Positions 1 through 7,531 of a stretch of DNA of 64,000 nt are shown one piece after another. Below the pieces are notes generated by a model. It ran no database searches, was not told the origin of the DNA, and saw only the letters and a program-made list of their open reading frames with translations. The stretch lies in contig NZ_FCOI02000005.1 of assembly GCF_001544795.2 (NCBI RefSeq), forward strand, positions 314,402 to 378,401, in the 5' to 3' direction. The first letter of the stretch is position 1. Each line of letters opens with the position of its first letter. The DNA comes from Caballeronia temeraria (lineage in GTDB: Bacteria; Pseudomonadota; Gammaproteobacteria; Burkholderiales; Burkholderiaceae). The position numbers and the translations under genes are program-made.

Positions 1-513
1 TGGCGCCGCGAACCGCAGCATCGGCCGCCCGCCTTCCGCCGTTTCGAGCGCCACGCGAATGTCCGCGCCGCCCGCATCGACGCGCCATTCGATGCGTTCG
101 ACCTCGCGCTCGACCTCGGGCGCGCCGTCGTCGAGCGTCGCGGTGCTTTCAGGCGCCACGTCCAGATGCGCTTTCGCGAGCGGCTCGCGCAACGCTTCGT
201 CGACCTCCGCGAACTCGGTCAGCGACGCCTTCAAATCCTCGCCCGCAGGCCGCGCAAAGGTCCGATAGCGTGTAAAGCCGGGCATCGGCCCGCCCTTCTC
301 ATGCACGGCGCACAGCGTGCGCGCGCCCGACCGCGTTTCTAGCGACAGCCGCCAACCCGCCGCGTCCAGCGGGACATCGCGCGTTGCGAAGCGCGTGCGG
401 ACGGGCGTCACGCCCGCGAATGCGGCGATGCGCTGCAACGCGTCGGCGAGCGTGCCGAACGATCCGCCGTCCGATGGATGCGCCTGCAGCGTCACCTCGA
501 TCCACATCGTCAT
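1..513 (-). CDS. CYTH-like domain protein, C-terminally truncated by window edge
   Basis: The first 171 codons of a gene that runs off the left edge. ATG at 513 has GGGAG a few bases upstream. The fold pattern resembles CYTH (triphosphate tunnel) proteins: an N-terminal strand (WIEVTLQ), a middle RTRFATRDVPLDAAGWRLSLE stretch like the 'YFDTP.L.L...G.ALRLR' block of CYTH enzymes, and later a GGADIRVALE strand. The ExExK metal-binding signature of active CYTH triphosphatases is not intact (IEVTLQ instead of IEIELK-like). The protein may therefore be a divergent or inactive member, and the C-terminal part (often CHAD) is not visible. It is transcribed divergently from the phosphate transporter, with 181 bp between them. 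I could not find a convincing Pho box there. The family call is by eye and is moderate only. Confidence 0.5.
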   Translation of the reverse strand, partial: MTMWIEVTLQAHPSDGGSFGTLADALQRIAAFAGVTPVRTRFATRDVPLDAAGWRLSLETRSGARTLCAVHEKGGPMPGFTRYRTFARPAGEDLKASLTEFAEVDEALREPLAKAHLDVAPESTATLDDGAPEVEREVERIEWRVDAGGADIRVALETAEGGRPMLRFAAP

Positions 514-694
514 GAAGTCTCCCGGAGCGGTCTCGCGCCGCCCGTCAATTCATACGAAATGACCGTTGTTCGCCGGTTCATGAAATCGACACACGCGCCG
601 GGAAACATGCCCATTTGAACTTCCGAAACGCTTCTCGTCTGCTTTTTCACCTTCAGATACGACCTCGCGCAAGACCAGCCCCAAGGACGCGTTC

Positions 695-2281
695 ATGAAC
701 CAGATTGCATTTCCCCAATCCCAAGCGGGCCGCACGCTCGGGCAGCGCCTCGCGCTGCTGCTGTTCCTGCTCGCCATCGGCGCGGGCGCGGTGTACTGCG
801 TCCTGCATCTGCTCGAAGACCTCGCGCCCGTGCGCGAATCGTCGGCGTTTCCGTACATCCTGCTCGGCATCGCGCTACTGATCGCGCTCGGCTTCGAATT
901 CGTCAACGGCTTTCACGACACCGCGAACGCCGTCGCCACCGTAATTTACACGCACTCTTTGACGCCAAACTTAGCGGTCGTCTGGTCGGGCGCATGGAAT
1001 TTCATCGGCGTGCTGATTTCGAGCGGCGCGGTCGCGTTCGGCATCCTGCAATTGCTGCCGGTGGAGCTGATTCTCGGCGTCGGCAGCTCGCAGGGCTTCG
1101 CGATGGTCTTCGCGCTCCTGATCGCGGCAATCATCTGGAATCTCGGCACGTGGGCGCTCGGCCTGCCTTCGTCGAGCTCGCATACGCTGATCGGCTCGGT
1201 GATCGGCGTCGGCCTCATGAACCAGATGCTGCACGGCACGAACGGCACGTCGGGCGTCGACTGGAGCCAGGCGATGTCCGTCGGCAAGTCGCTGCTGTTC
1301 TCGCCGCTGGTCGGCTTCATCCTCGCGGGCTTTCTGCTCTACGTGCTGAAGCTCGTCGTGCGCGTGCCCGCGCTCTACAAGGAGCCGGAGAAGAACACGC
1401 CGCCGCCGTTCTGGATTCGCTGCCTGCTGATCCTGACCTGCACGGGCGTGTCGTTCGCGCACGGTTCGAACGATGGCCAGAAAGGCATGGGCCTCATCAT
1501 GCTGATCCTGATCGGCACCGTGCCGACCGCTTACGCGCTGAACAAGGCGGTGACGGCGAATGAGACGCAGACGTTCGTCGCGGTGAGCCACAGCGCATCG
1601 GAAGTGCTGCAGCGTTACAGCAACGGCGCCGCGCCCGCCGCCGACGCGCGTGCGCAAGTCGAAAAATACGTGCAGACGAAGACGCTCGCGCCGGACACGA
1701 TCGCGTCGCTGAAGAGCGTGGTCGACTCGATCGAATCGCAGATCCGTCCGAATCAGACGATGGCCGAAGTGCCGCAAGGCAACGTCCGCAACGTGCGCAA
1801 CGAGATGTACATCGCGTCCGAAGCGCTGCGCATCATGGAGAAGCAGAAGGCGCCCGTGTTCTCCAAGGACGATGACGGCGTGCTCAACAACTACAAGAAG
1901 CAACTCGACCATGCGACCAAGTTCATTCCGACGTGGGTGAAGGTCGCCGTCGCGGTGGCGCTGGGACTCGGCACGATGGTCGGCTGGAAGCGCATCGTCG
2001 TGACGGTCGGCGAGCGTATCGGCAAGACGCATCTGACGTATGGACAAGGCGCGTCGGCGGAACTCGTCGCGATGCTGACCATCGGCGCCGCCGATGCCTA
2101 CGGCCTGCCGGTCAGCACGACGCACGTGCTGTCCTCAGGCGTCGCGGGCACGATGGCCGCGAACGGCTCCGGCCTGCAATGGCGCACCGTGCGCAGCCTC
2201 GCGCTCGCGTGGATTCTGACGCTGCCGGTTTCGATCGCGCTCGCGGGCCTCTTGTTCTGGGCGTTCCGCAGCATCTTCTGA
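695..2281 (+). CDS. pit: Low-affinity inorganic phosphate transporter, PiT/PHO4 family
   Basis: Inner-membrane phosphate (metal-phosphate)/cation symporter, 528 aa. Both duplicated PHO4 signatures are visible: GFEFVNGFHDTANAVATVIY near residue 66 in the N-terminal half and the SFAHGSNDGQKGMG block near residue 255. A long hydrophilic loop (about residues 285-410) separates two sets of hydrophobic helices, the usual architecture of PitA-like transporters. A final GQGASAELVAMLTIGAADAYGLPVSTTH-like block closes the second repeat. The length fits the large PitA-type subgroup. ATG at 695 is chosen because the first transmembrane helix (residues 17-40) follows directly. No PhoU-like DUF47 partner gene is adjacent, although many PiT genes have one. 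A GC-rich inverted repeat follows the stop. Confidence 0.93.
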   Translation: MNQIAFPQSQAGRTLGQRLALLLFLLAIGAGAVYCVLHLLEDLAPVRESSAFPYILLGIALLIALGFEFVNGFHDTANAVATVIYTHSLTPNLAVVWSGAWNFIGVLISSGAVAFGILQLLPVELILGVGSSQGFAMVFALLIAAIIWNLGTWALGLPSSSSHTLIGSVIGVGLMNQMLHGTNGTSGVDWSQAMSVGKSLLFSPLVGFILAGFLLYVLKLVVRVPALYKEPEKNTPPPFWIRCLLILTCTGVSFAHGSNDGQKGMGLIMLILIGTVPTAYALNKAVTANETQTFVAVSHSASEVLQRYSNGAAPAADARAQVEKYVQTKTLAPDTIASLKSVVDSIESQIRPNQTMAEVPQGNVRNVRNEMYIASEALRIMEKQKAPVFSKDDDGVLNNYKKQLDHATKFIPTWVKVAVAVALGLGTMVGWKRIVVTVGERIGKTHLTYGQGASAELVAMLTIGAADAYGLPVSTTHVLSSGVAGTMAANGSGLQWRTVRSLALAWILTLPVSIALAGLLFWAFRSIF

Positions 2282-2609
2282 TGTTCTGATCCTGCTTACG
2301 AGCGGCGCGCGCATCGCCTTCGACGGGCTTTCGCGCGCCGTGCAAGTTTTGCCCACCCTGCCTCGTTTCGCCTCTCCTTTTCGACAATGGTCTGCTCAGG
2401 CGCACGTTTCCTCGCGGCGCGGGAAGCCTTGTGCCACGGGCTTTTATGCTCACTGGCACGGCCATTGCTCTACTGCTCACGTCGATCGCAAGACTGATCG
2501 TGCCGGCGGCTACGAACCGCCGCTCCCCGGCGCATGACTGTCGATGACAGTTGGGAGGCTGCGCCGGGCGCCGATGCGTCACGCGGTCATTTGAACTAGG
2601 AGAAATCGA
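2282..2609. other. Intergenic region between pit and the DUF3309 gene
   Basis: 328 bp without a convincing gene. A GC-rich inverted repeat (CGGCGCGCG at 2303-2311 with CGCGCGCCG at 2332-2340) lies just after pit and may help end its transcript, but it has only a weak T run. A perfect small hairpin, ACTGTC GAT GACAGT (2537-2551), lies about 60 bp before the DUF3309 start and could be a protein-binding site or leader structure. An open frame across 2340-2537 has no ribosome site and no recognisable protein. Confidence 0.4.
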
Positions 2610-2768
2610 ATGACGATCGGAACCATACTGCTGATCATCCTGATCCTGCTCTTGATCGGCGCCATCCCTTCCTGGCCGCACAGCCGCAGCTGGGGCTACG
2701 GGCCGAGCGGGATCGTCGGCGTCGTGCTGGTCGTGGTGATCGTTCTGCTGTTGATGGGACGTTTGTGA
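2610..2768 (+). CDS. DUF3309 family small membrane protein
   Basis: A 52-residue protein with two hydrophobic segments (about residues 4-18 and 35-49) around a conserved polar turn, PSWPHSRSWGYGPSG. That turn is the hallmark of DUF3309, a family of tiny inner-membrane proteins of unknown function that is widespread in Burkholderia and Rhizobiales. ATG at 2610 has a strong AGGAGA ribosome site ending 6 bases upstream. The gene stands alone and is followed by a strong bidirectional terminator. Some family members appear in stress-induced gene sets, but nothing in this sequence shows its regulation. Automatic annotation could easily miss it. Confidence 0.85.
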   Translation: MTIGTILLIILILLLIGAIPSWPHSRSWGYGPSGIVGVVLVVVIVLLLMGRL

Positions 2769-2813
2769 CCCGTTGTGGCCTCGCGCGGCCGCATTCAGCT
2801 GCACAAGAAAAAA

Positions 2814-2841
2814 GGGGCGCTCCGTCGGGGCGCCCCTTTTT
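2814..2841. terminator. Bidirectional rho-independent terminator
   Basis: GGGGCGC (2814-2820), a 9-base loop, GCGCCCC (2830-2836), then a T run. On the other strand the A run at 2807-2813 supplies the U tract. It separates the plus-strand DUF3309 gene from the minus-strand small secreted protein, so it can serve both convergent transcripts. Confidence 0.85.
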
Positions 2842-2860
2842 ATATGGATGGTGACAGCCG

Positions 2861-3172
2861 TCAAACACGCATCACTTGCCCGTTCGGCTCGATCTTGCGC
2901 GGGATGACCGGCTCGGTCTGCCGCGGCGACGACGATGCCTTCGGATGCGCCGTGACCGGCGATTGATCGATCTGGGCTTTATCGGCGACCTGCTTCACCG
3001 ATGTCGCGCTCTTGTGCTTTTTCCTGGCCGCCGTCTGCGTGGCCGAATGGGTCTTGCTCTTGCCCTTCACGGGCTGCGCTTCAGGAGGATTCCAGACTTC
3101 CGTGTAATGCTCGGCCGCAAAAAGCGACGACGAGCCGATCAGAAGAACAACGATCAGGAATACGCGCTTCAA
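2861..3172 (-). CDS. Small lysine-rich secreted or periplasmic protein, unknown function
   Basis: 103 aa. The first 19 residues (KR followed by FLIVVLLIGSSSLFA) form a typical Sec signal peptide with likely cleavage after SLFA-A. The mature part is hydrophilic and rich in K, S, T, Q and P, with no recognised domain, and is probably flexible. The start is TTG at 3172. It is chosen because GGAG sits about 8 bases upstream, the signal peptide begins there, and there is no in-frame ATG before the hydrophobic core. It follows the 74-residue gene by 17 bp and is probably in the same transcript, behind the LexA-like box. I do not recognise a function. Confidence 0.65.
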   Translation of the reverse strand: MKRVFLIVVLLIGSSSLFAAEHYTEVWNPPEAQPVKGKSKTHSATQTAARKKHKSATSVKQVADKAQIDQSPVTAHPKASSSPRQTEPVIPRKIEPNGQVMRV

Positions 3173-3189
3173 GTGATTCGCTCCAACGG

Positions 3190-3414
3190 TTAGTGGCCCG
3201 CTCTGCGCGAGAGGATGGCGTCGAGCGTCTGCTCGGATGTTTCCAGCTCGCGCAACGCGGCGTCGAGACGCTCGAGCGAGCGCGCGACGGAGCGCCCGTC
3301 ATGCACGAGATCCGGCTCGCCTCGCGTGGCGTCGAACGCGGCGTTGACCGCGCGCGTCGCGCGCATGAAACGTTCGAGCGCGGCGGCTTCCAACGGGTCG
3401 TTGCGTGGATTCAT
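3190..3414 (-). CDS. Small alpha-helical protein (74 aa) behind a LexA-like box
   Basis: The protein is predicted to be mostly helical, rich in A, R, L and E. It has a heptad-like stretch (VARSLERLDAALRELETSEQTLDAIL, about residues 43-68) that could form a coiled coil. ATG at 3414 is supported by AGGAG 6 bases upstream. An earlier in-frame start would read through the putative operator and has no ribosome site. The next gene, the small secreted protein, starts 17 bp after the stop, which suggests a two-gene operon. A 16-bp sequence matching the gammaproteobacterial LexA consensus lies 25 bp upstream of the ATG, so DNA damage control is a reasonable hypothesis. I do not recognise the family and assign no function. 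Confidence 0.65.
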   Translation of the reverse strand: MNPRNDPLEAAALERFMRATRAVNAAFDATRGEPDLVHDGRSVARSLERLDAALRELETSEQTLDAILSRRAGH

Positions 3415-3438
3415 CGGCAAGCTCCTGTTGCAGACAAG

Positions 3439-3454
3439 CTGTACGAATATACAG
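3439..3454 (-). promoter_or_regulatory. Candidate LexA (SOS) box
   Basis: CTGTACGAATATACAG matches the CTGT-N8-ACAG LexA consensus exactly in the two half sites. With two flanking bases on each side it matches 15 of 20 positions of the E. coli consensus. It lies 25-40 bp upstream of the ATG at 3414, where it would cover the promoter of the two-gene small-protein operon. Confidence 0.6.
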
Positions 3455-3691
3455 TAAGCCGACGTCGTGGCAAACAAGCGCCGCGTCGCGTGGTGAAAAT
3501 GCCGAAGCGCCTCTTGACCGCCGCGCCGCGCCGGCTTCGGCTGCGTGCGGCGGCATTTTGTCGCGTGGTGCGGCGGCATCCTTCGCGATTAAGTCGCCCT
3601 TAATTCTCCCGTTACACACTCGTCTCGCGATCCGGCTCCATTGCAGCCGTCCACGCCGGACGGCCGAGCCATCACCGAGAGGGAATGTGCC

Positions 3692-3964
3692 ATGCCATCC
3701 AATACCGCCGCGCGCCGAAGCGCCTCCAATCTCGCCCCGACGTTGCGCAAGCAATACGCGCTCACACTGCGCGAATGCCGCCTGTCCTTGCCGGTCGAAC
3801 CGCCGTGGAGCCCGCCTTATCGCATGGTCGAATGGGTGCTGAAGAATGACCAGCGTGTGCAGCGCCGTGTGGTTCCCGCCGATTGCACGCCCTCGCAAAT
3901 CGCCGATGCGCTCAAATCCCACGTGCCCGGCCGCCGCTACGGCCCGAACGACGAAGAGGACTGA
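3692..3964 (+). CDS. Conserved-looking small cytoplasmic protein, 90 aa
   Basis: Reads as a soluble basic protein with a compact core (YALTLRECRLSLPVEPPW, MVEWVLKNDQRVQRRVV, CTPSQIADALKSH) and an acidic C-terminal tail (PNDEED). No signal peptide or membrane segment is visible. ATG at 3692 has GAGAGGGA about 8 bases upstream; the in-frame codon at 3641 has no such site. It is divergent from the LexA-box operon and lies just upstream of the toxin-antitoxin pair, with no overlap. I do not recognise the family. Natural codon usage and a good ribosome site make it a likely real gene. Confidence 0.6.
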   Translation: MPSNTAARRSASNLAPTLRKQYALTLRECRLSLPVEPPWSPPYRMVEWVLKNDQRVQRRVVPADCTPSQIADALKSHVPGRRYGPNDEED

Positions 3965-3998
3965 TCCGGCGCTGCGAGTAAAAAGTCTCATGGCATGC

Positions 3999-4026
3999 TT
4001 GTATTAATCCAAATGTGGACTAATAT
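3999..4026 (+). promoter_or_regulatory. Promoter with overlapping palindromic operator for the toxin-antitoxin pair
   Basis: TTGTAT (3999-4004) and TAATAT (4021-4026) form a sigma70-like promoter with a 16-bp spacer. An imperfect inverted repeat lies across it: TATTAATCC (4002-4010), a 6-base spacer, GGACTAATA (4017-4025), matching at 8 of 9 positions. This fits autoregulation by the antitoxin, the normal arrangement in such operons. It argues for translation starting at 4058, since the ATG at 3995 would lie upstream of the promoter. Confidence 0.6.
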
Positions 4027-4057
4027 ACCGTTCAAGTTCCTTTTGAGACTTGATGAC

Positions 4058-4495
4058 ATGCCTAACGCCGCACGCGCCGAACCTACGCCGGCCGGCCACC
4101 CGGTGCCGCGTCCGGCGCTGGATTCGAGCGATTTGTCCGCCGCCGGCCTGCGCGCCTTTTTCAATATTGCCCGCGACTGGGCGCTATCGGCGGAAGAGCA
4201 GATTACGCTGCTGGGCTCGCCGGGGCGCTCCACGTACTTCAAGTGGAAGCATGACCCCGAGTCCGCCCGGCTCGCACGCGACACGCTCGAGCGCCTTTCG
4301 CTGATTCTCGGCATCTACAAGGCGCTGCAAATCCTCCTTCCCGATCCCAAAGCCGCCGATACCTGGATTCGCCGCCCCAACGCCGCGCCGCCCTTCGGCG
4401 GGCGTCCGGCGCTCGATCGTCTGCTGGCGGGCAATATCAGCGATCTCGTCGCCGTGCGCCAATATCTCGACGCGATGCGAGGCGGCTGGGCGTGA
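4058..4495 (+). CDS. Antitoxin, Xre/MbcA/ParS family
   Basis: 145 aa. The C-terminal half (GIYKALQILLPDPKAADTWIRRPN, then FGGRPALDRLLAGNISDLVAVRQYLD) carries the MbcA/ParS/Xre toxin-binding signature. The N-terminal part (about residues 25-80, with TLLGSPGRSTYFKWK) is the helix-turn-helix-like Xre portion. ATG at 4058 is chosen because the alternative at 3995 lies inside the promoter and operator. Its stop (4493-4495) overlaps the toxin start in a TGATG arrangement, so the two are translationally coupled. The antitoxin should neutralise the RES toxin and repress the operon. Confidence 0.88.
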   Translation: MPNAARAEPTPAGHPVPRPALDSSDLSAAGLRAFFNIARDWALSAEEQITLLGSPGRSTYFKWKHDPESARLARDTLERLSLILGIYKALQILLPDPKAADTWIRRPNAAPPFGGRPALDRLLAGNISDLVAVRQYLDAMRGGWA

Positions 4496-5226
4496 TGGGA
4501 ATCGCTTTCAGCAAGGACGCGCCGAACTGGCGCGAGCGGTGGCCGCATAGCCTGCTCGACTGGTCGCCCGCGTATCGCGTGATTCCCACGCGTTTTCCGG
4601 CCGTCAATCTCTTCGATCGCGTCGCATCGCCGCAGGATTTCGAAGCGCTCTATGCGCTGGAAGCCATGACCAACGACCGTCTGCGCACGGAAGTCGGCGA
4701 ACTCGATCTCGTGCCCGCCGAGGAACGCTGTTTCGGTCCGGGCTGCGGGCCGATCATGGCCGCGTTCACGCATCTGAATCCGGCCGGCAGCCGCTTCTCC
4801 GACGGCAGCTACGGCGTGTTCTATTGCGGCCGCGAACGGCAGACGGCGATCGCGGAGACGCGCTATCACTCGGGGCTTTTTCTCGCCGCGACGAACGAAG
4901 CGCCGATGCGTCAGCAGATGCGTCTCTACACGGTGATGGCGCACGGCGAAGTCGTCGATCTGCGCGGCGATGCAATCGCGCAGGCGGGCCTCGATCCGCG
5001 CATTCTCGCGCCGGACGACTACGGCCCCGGCAAGGCGCTCGGACGCGCGGTGCGGGCGGCGGGCGCGTCGGGGATCGCGTATCCGTCGGTGCGCGATCCG
5101 CAAGGCGAATGCCTCGCCGCGTTGCGCACGACGATGCTGCGCGATTGCCGTCACGCGGCGTATCTCGAATACAACTGGAATGGCGAGACGATCGATTACG
5201 TGTTCGAGCTGAATCAGGTCGGCTGA
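4495..5226 (+). CDS. RES-domain toxin (NAD+-degrading family)
   Basis: 243 aa. RES toxins are related to ADP-ribosyltransferases and are known to deplete cellular NAD+. The R, E and S residues that name the family are present: the Arg of AYRVIPTRF near residue 28, the Glu of YGVFYCGRERQTAIAETRYH near residue 119, and the Ser of GIAYPSVRDPQGECLA near residue 198. ATG at 4495 overlaps the antitoxin stop. A GTG one codon upstream (4492) is also possible. The gene ends 13 bp from the convergent topoisomerase gene. All family-defining residues are intact, so the toxin is probably active. Confidence 0.9.
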   Translation: MGIAFSKDAPNWRERWPHSLLDWSPAYRVIPTRFPAVNLFDRVASPQDFEALYALEAMTNDRLRTEVGELDLVPAEERCFGPGCGPIMAAFTHLNPAGSRFSDGSYGVFYCGRERQTAIAETRYHSGLFLAATNEAPMRQQMRLYTVMAHGEVVDLRGDAIAQAGLDPRILAPDDYGPGKALGRAVRAAGASGIAYPSVRDPQGECLAALRTTMLRDCRHAAYLEYNWNGETIDYVFELNQVG

Positions 5227-5239
5227 ACGGGCAAACGTT

Positions 5240-6568
5240 TCACGCGCCTCGGCCGATCGCCACCGCCGTTTCGGTGCGCGTGCGCGCGAGCTTCTTCGAC
5301 GCCGGCCGCGCCGCCTTTCTCGCCGGCTTTTTCGCGACCTGCTCAAGCGCCTGCGACGCCGCGCTCTTGCTGCCCGCCTTCAGCGCACCGGCGCGCGCCT
5401 TGCGGCTCGATTCGCCGAGCAGCCGGGAGAGTCGCGCATCGCTCGGCGCTGCGCCCTTGCGATTCTTGCGCGCCGCCTCGCGCGTGCGGCGTTTCGCGTC
5501 CTTTTCGAGGAAGATGGCAAGCGCGGCCTCGTCGGTCTTGAGTCCGTGACGGCGCGACGCGGGCATCGACTCGGCCAGCTCGCCCGCTTCGAATGCCTCG
5601 ATCACGGCCGGATGCACATAGCATTTGCGGCACACGGCGGGCGTGTTGCGCAGCAGTTGCGCGACTTCCTTCACCGTGCCGACGACATGCTTGCGCGCCT
5701 CGGTCACCGTCTCCCATTGAAGCTTTCTCAGCGCCGCGAGCGCGAACACACTGCCGGCCCACGTGCGATAGTCCTTCGCCGTAAACTCCGCGCCGGTGAT
5801 CTCGTGCAGATACTCGTTGATGTCGGATGAAGAGACCGAATGACGTTCGCCGTCTTCATCGAGATACTGGAAGAGATCCTGACCCGGCAGATCCATGCAG
5901 CGTTTGACGATGCGCGCGACTCGCGCGTCGCTCACGGCGACATCGTGCTCGATGCCGCTCTTGCCGCGAAACCTGAACCGCAACGTTCCCGCCGATACCT
6001 TCAGATGGCGTTTTCTCAGCGTCGTCAGTCCGTACGAGCGGTTCTCGCGCGCGTATTCTTCACTGCCGACCCGGATCAGCGTCGTGTCGAGCAGACGCAC
6101 GACGGTCGCGAGCACCTTGTTGCGCGGCATGCCATCGAGCGACAGATCGCGTGCGACGCGCGAGCGCAGTTTCGGCAGCACCGCGGAAAACGCGAGCATG
6201 CGTTCGTACTTGTTGGCGTCGCGGGTTTCGCGCCACTGCGGGTGATAGCGATATTGCTTGCGGCCGCGCGCATCGCGTCCGGTCGCCTGCAGATGGCCGC
6301 GCGCGTCCGGGCAAATCCAGACCGCGGTATAGGCGGGCGGAATCGCGAGTGCGTTGATGCGGCGAATCTCGGCTTCGTCGTCGATGCGCTTGCCCTGCGT
6401 GTTGAAGTACGCGAACGCGCCGTCGATCCATTCGCGCGTGTAGCCGCGCCGTGAATCGTCGACGTAGCGCAATCCCGGCGGCAAATCTTCCAGGCAACCT
6501 TGCACGCCGGCCGTCAGACGGTCGCTGGCCCCGCCGCCTGTCTCGTCGTTCGTTCGGATTCTAGCCAC
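5240..6568 (-). CDS. DNA topoisomerase IB (poxvirus type)
   Basis: Relaxes supercoiled DNA through a 3'-phosphotyrosyl intermediate. The N-terminal domain (LPPGLRYVDDSRRGYTREW onward) and the catalytic domain are both complete. Visible active-site features are LIRVGSEEYARENRSYGLTTL, AKDYRTWAGS carrying one catalytic Arg, and CRKCYVHPAV, where Tyr317 (numbered from the chosen start) is the nucleophile. The lysine- and alanine-rich C-terminal tail (about residues 385-442) is typical of bacterial homologues and may bind DNA nonspecifically. GTG at 6568 is chosen because AGGCGAGG lies just upstream. TTG at 6655 would overlap the phosphatase gene. Transcribed in the same direction as the phosphatase and 73 bp behind it. 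Confidence 0.9.
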   Translation of the reverse strand: MARIRTNDETGGGASDRLTAGVQGCLEDLPPGLRYVDDSRRGYTREWIDGAFAYFNTQGKRIDDEAEIRRINALAIPPAYTAVWICPDARGHLQATGRDARGRKQYRYHPQWRETRDANKYERMLAFSAVLPKLRSRVARDLSLDGMPRNKVLATVVRLLDTTLIRVGSEEYARENRSYGLTTLRKRHLKVSAGTLRFRFRGKSGIEHDVAVSDARVARIVKRCMDLPGQDLFQYLDEDGERHSVSSSDINEYLHEITGAEFTAKDYRTWAGSVFALAALRKLQWETVTEARKHVVGTVKEVAQLLRNTPAVCRKCYVHPAVIEAFEAGELAESMPASRRHGLKTDEAALAIFLEKDAKRRTREAARKNRKGAAPSDARLSRLLGESSRKARAGALKAGSKSAASQALEQVAKKPARKAARPASKKLARTRTETAVAIGRGA

Positions 6569-6641
6569 CGTGCGCCTCGCCTGATTGTTCTTCTGTCGAT
6601 GGCGATGCTTCGAGCAACATGCGTGCCGCGTGATGCGGACG

Positions 6642-7379
6642 TCACGGCAACGCAAGCTCGCGCGCGCCTTCCGACGAGGCCCAGCGCTCTTTCACGGACC
6701 AGCGTTCGTCGGTGCCGGCCTGGACGATCGTCAGCCGGCCTTCCGGCGCAAACGCGCAGGTATCGATGTAAATCTGCGAGCCGATCTGCTTCACCGCGCG
6801 CGTCGGCGTATGGCCGCAGTAGGTCGGCGACAGCCCGAACTGCTGGGCCGGGTCCGCATGACCGAGCGCGAGGCCGCGGCCCCACAGAATCTGGTTGCGC
6901 ACGTCTTCGTGGAAATCGCCGGCATCGAGTTCGGCGTCGTTGCCGAAGAACTCTGCGTGCAGCACGTTGAAGCGCCGCTCGCCCTCGCCGACGATACGCA
7001 CGAGCGGCAGCGTCGAGAGCCGCGTGGCAAGCGCGGAGAGTTCGTCGTCGGGAACGGTTTCGGCCCACGCGCCGCCGATCGCGTACCAGGACTGCCGCCG
7101 CATCGCGCCGGTCGCGACCGAGATCAGCGCATCCTCGTGATTGCCGAGCACCGGAAAGAACCACGGCTTGTCGATGAGATCGATGGCCGCGAGCGAGTCC
7201 GTGCCGCGATCGACCAGATCGCCGACGGAAAACAGCCGGTCCCGCGCGCCATCGAAGCCGATTTCGTGCAGAAGATAACGCAGCGCATCGACGCAGCCAT
7301 GCAGATCGCCGACCACGAAATCGCGGCCGAGATCATTGGCAGGATGCCTGCAGACGATAGGATAGGTAGGACCATTCAT
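6642..7379 (-). CDS. Metallophosphoesterase, Ser/Thr protein phosphatase-like
   Basis: 245 aa, the size of bacterial PPP-family phosphatases such as lambda phosphatase and PrpA. The metal-binding motifs are complete and in order: DFVVGDLHGC (GDxHG), FSVGDLVDRG (GDxxDRG) and PVLGNHED (GNHE) in the first 90 residues, then YCGHTPTR near the C-terminus. It should be a Mn/Fe-dependent phosphatase acting on phosphoproteins or on dinucleoside polyphosphates. Sequence alone does not decide the substrate. ATG at 7379 is chosen because the similarity starts within about 20 residues. The upstream in-frame codon at 7454 adds a tail with no similarity. Confidence 0.87.
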   Translation of the reverse strand: MNGPTYPIVCRHPANDLGRDFVVGDLHGCVDALRYLLHEIGFDGARDRLFSVGDLVDRGTDSLAAIDLIDKPWFFPVLGNHEDALISVATGAMRRQSWYAIGGAWAETVPDDELSALATRLSTLPLVRIVGEGERRFNVLHAEFFGNDAELDAGDFHEDVRNQILWGRGLALGHADPAQQFGLSPTYCGHTPTRAVKQIGSQIYIDTCAFAPEGRLTIVQAGTDERWSVKERWASSEGARELALP

Positions 7380-7531
7380 GCGTCGATGATAGCGCTGCTC
7401 AATGACGCCGTGTGAGGGGTGGATCGCTTTTGCAAGCAATACGCAAGCCGCCACGACACTCGTTACAGCGGCGTTACCGGCGCGCCTGTCCCGCGCGTAA
7501 AAAATGCAGCTTACGCCGATCAGGACAGCAG

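Noticed and set aside
514..694. Searched for a Pho box before the phosphate transporter gene
   Set aside because: No pair of CTGTCAT-like half sites with the right spacing is present.
2340..2537. 65-codon open frame after the phosphate transporter gene
   Set aside because: No ribosome site or recognisable product; hairpins explain the region better.
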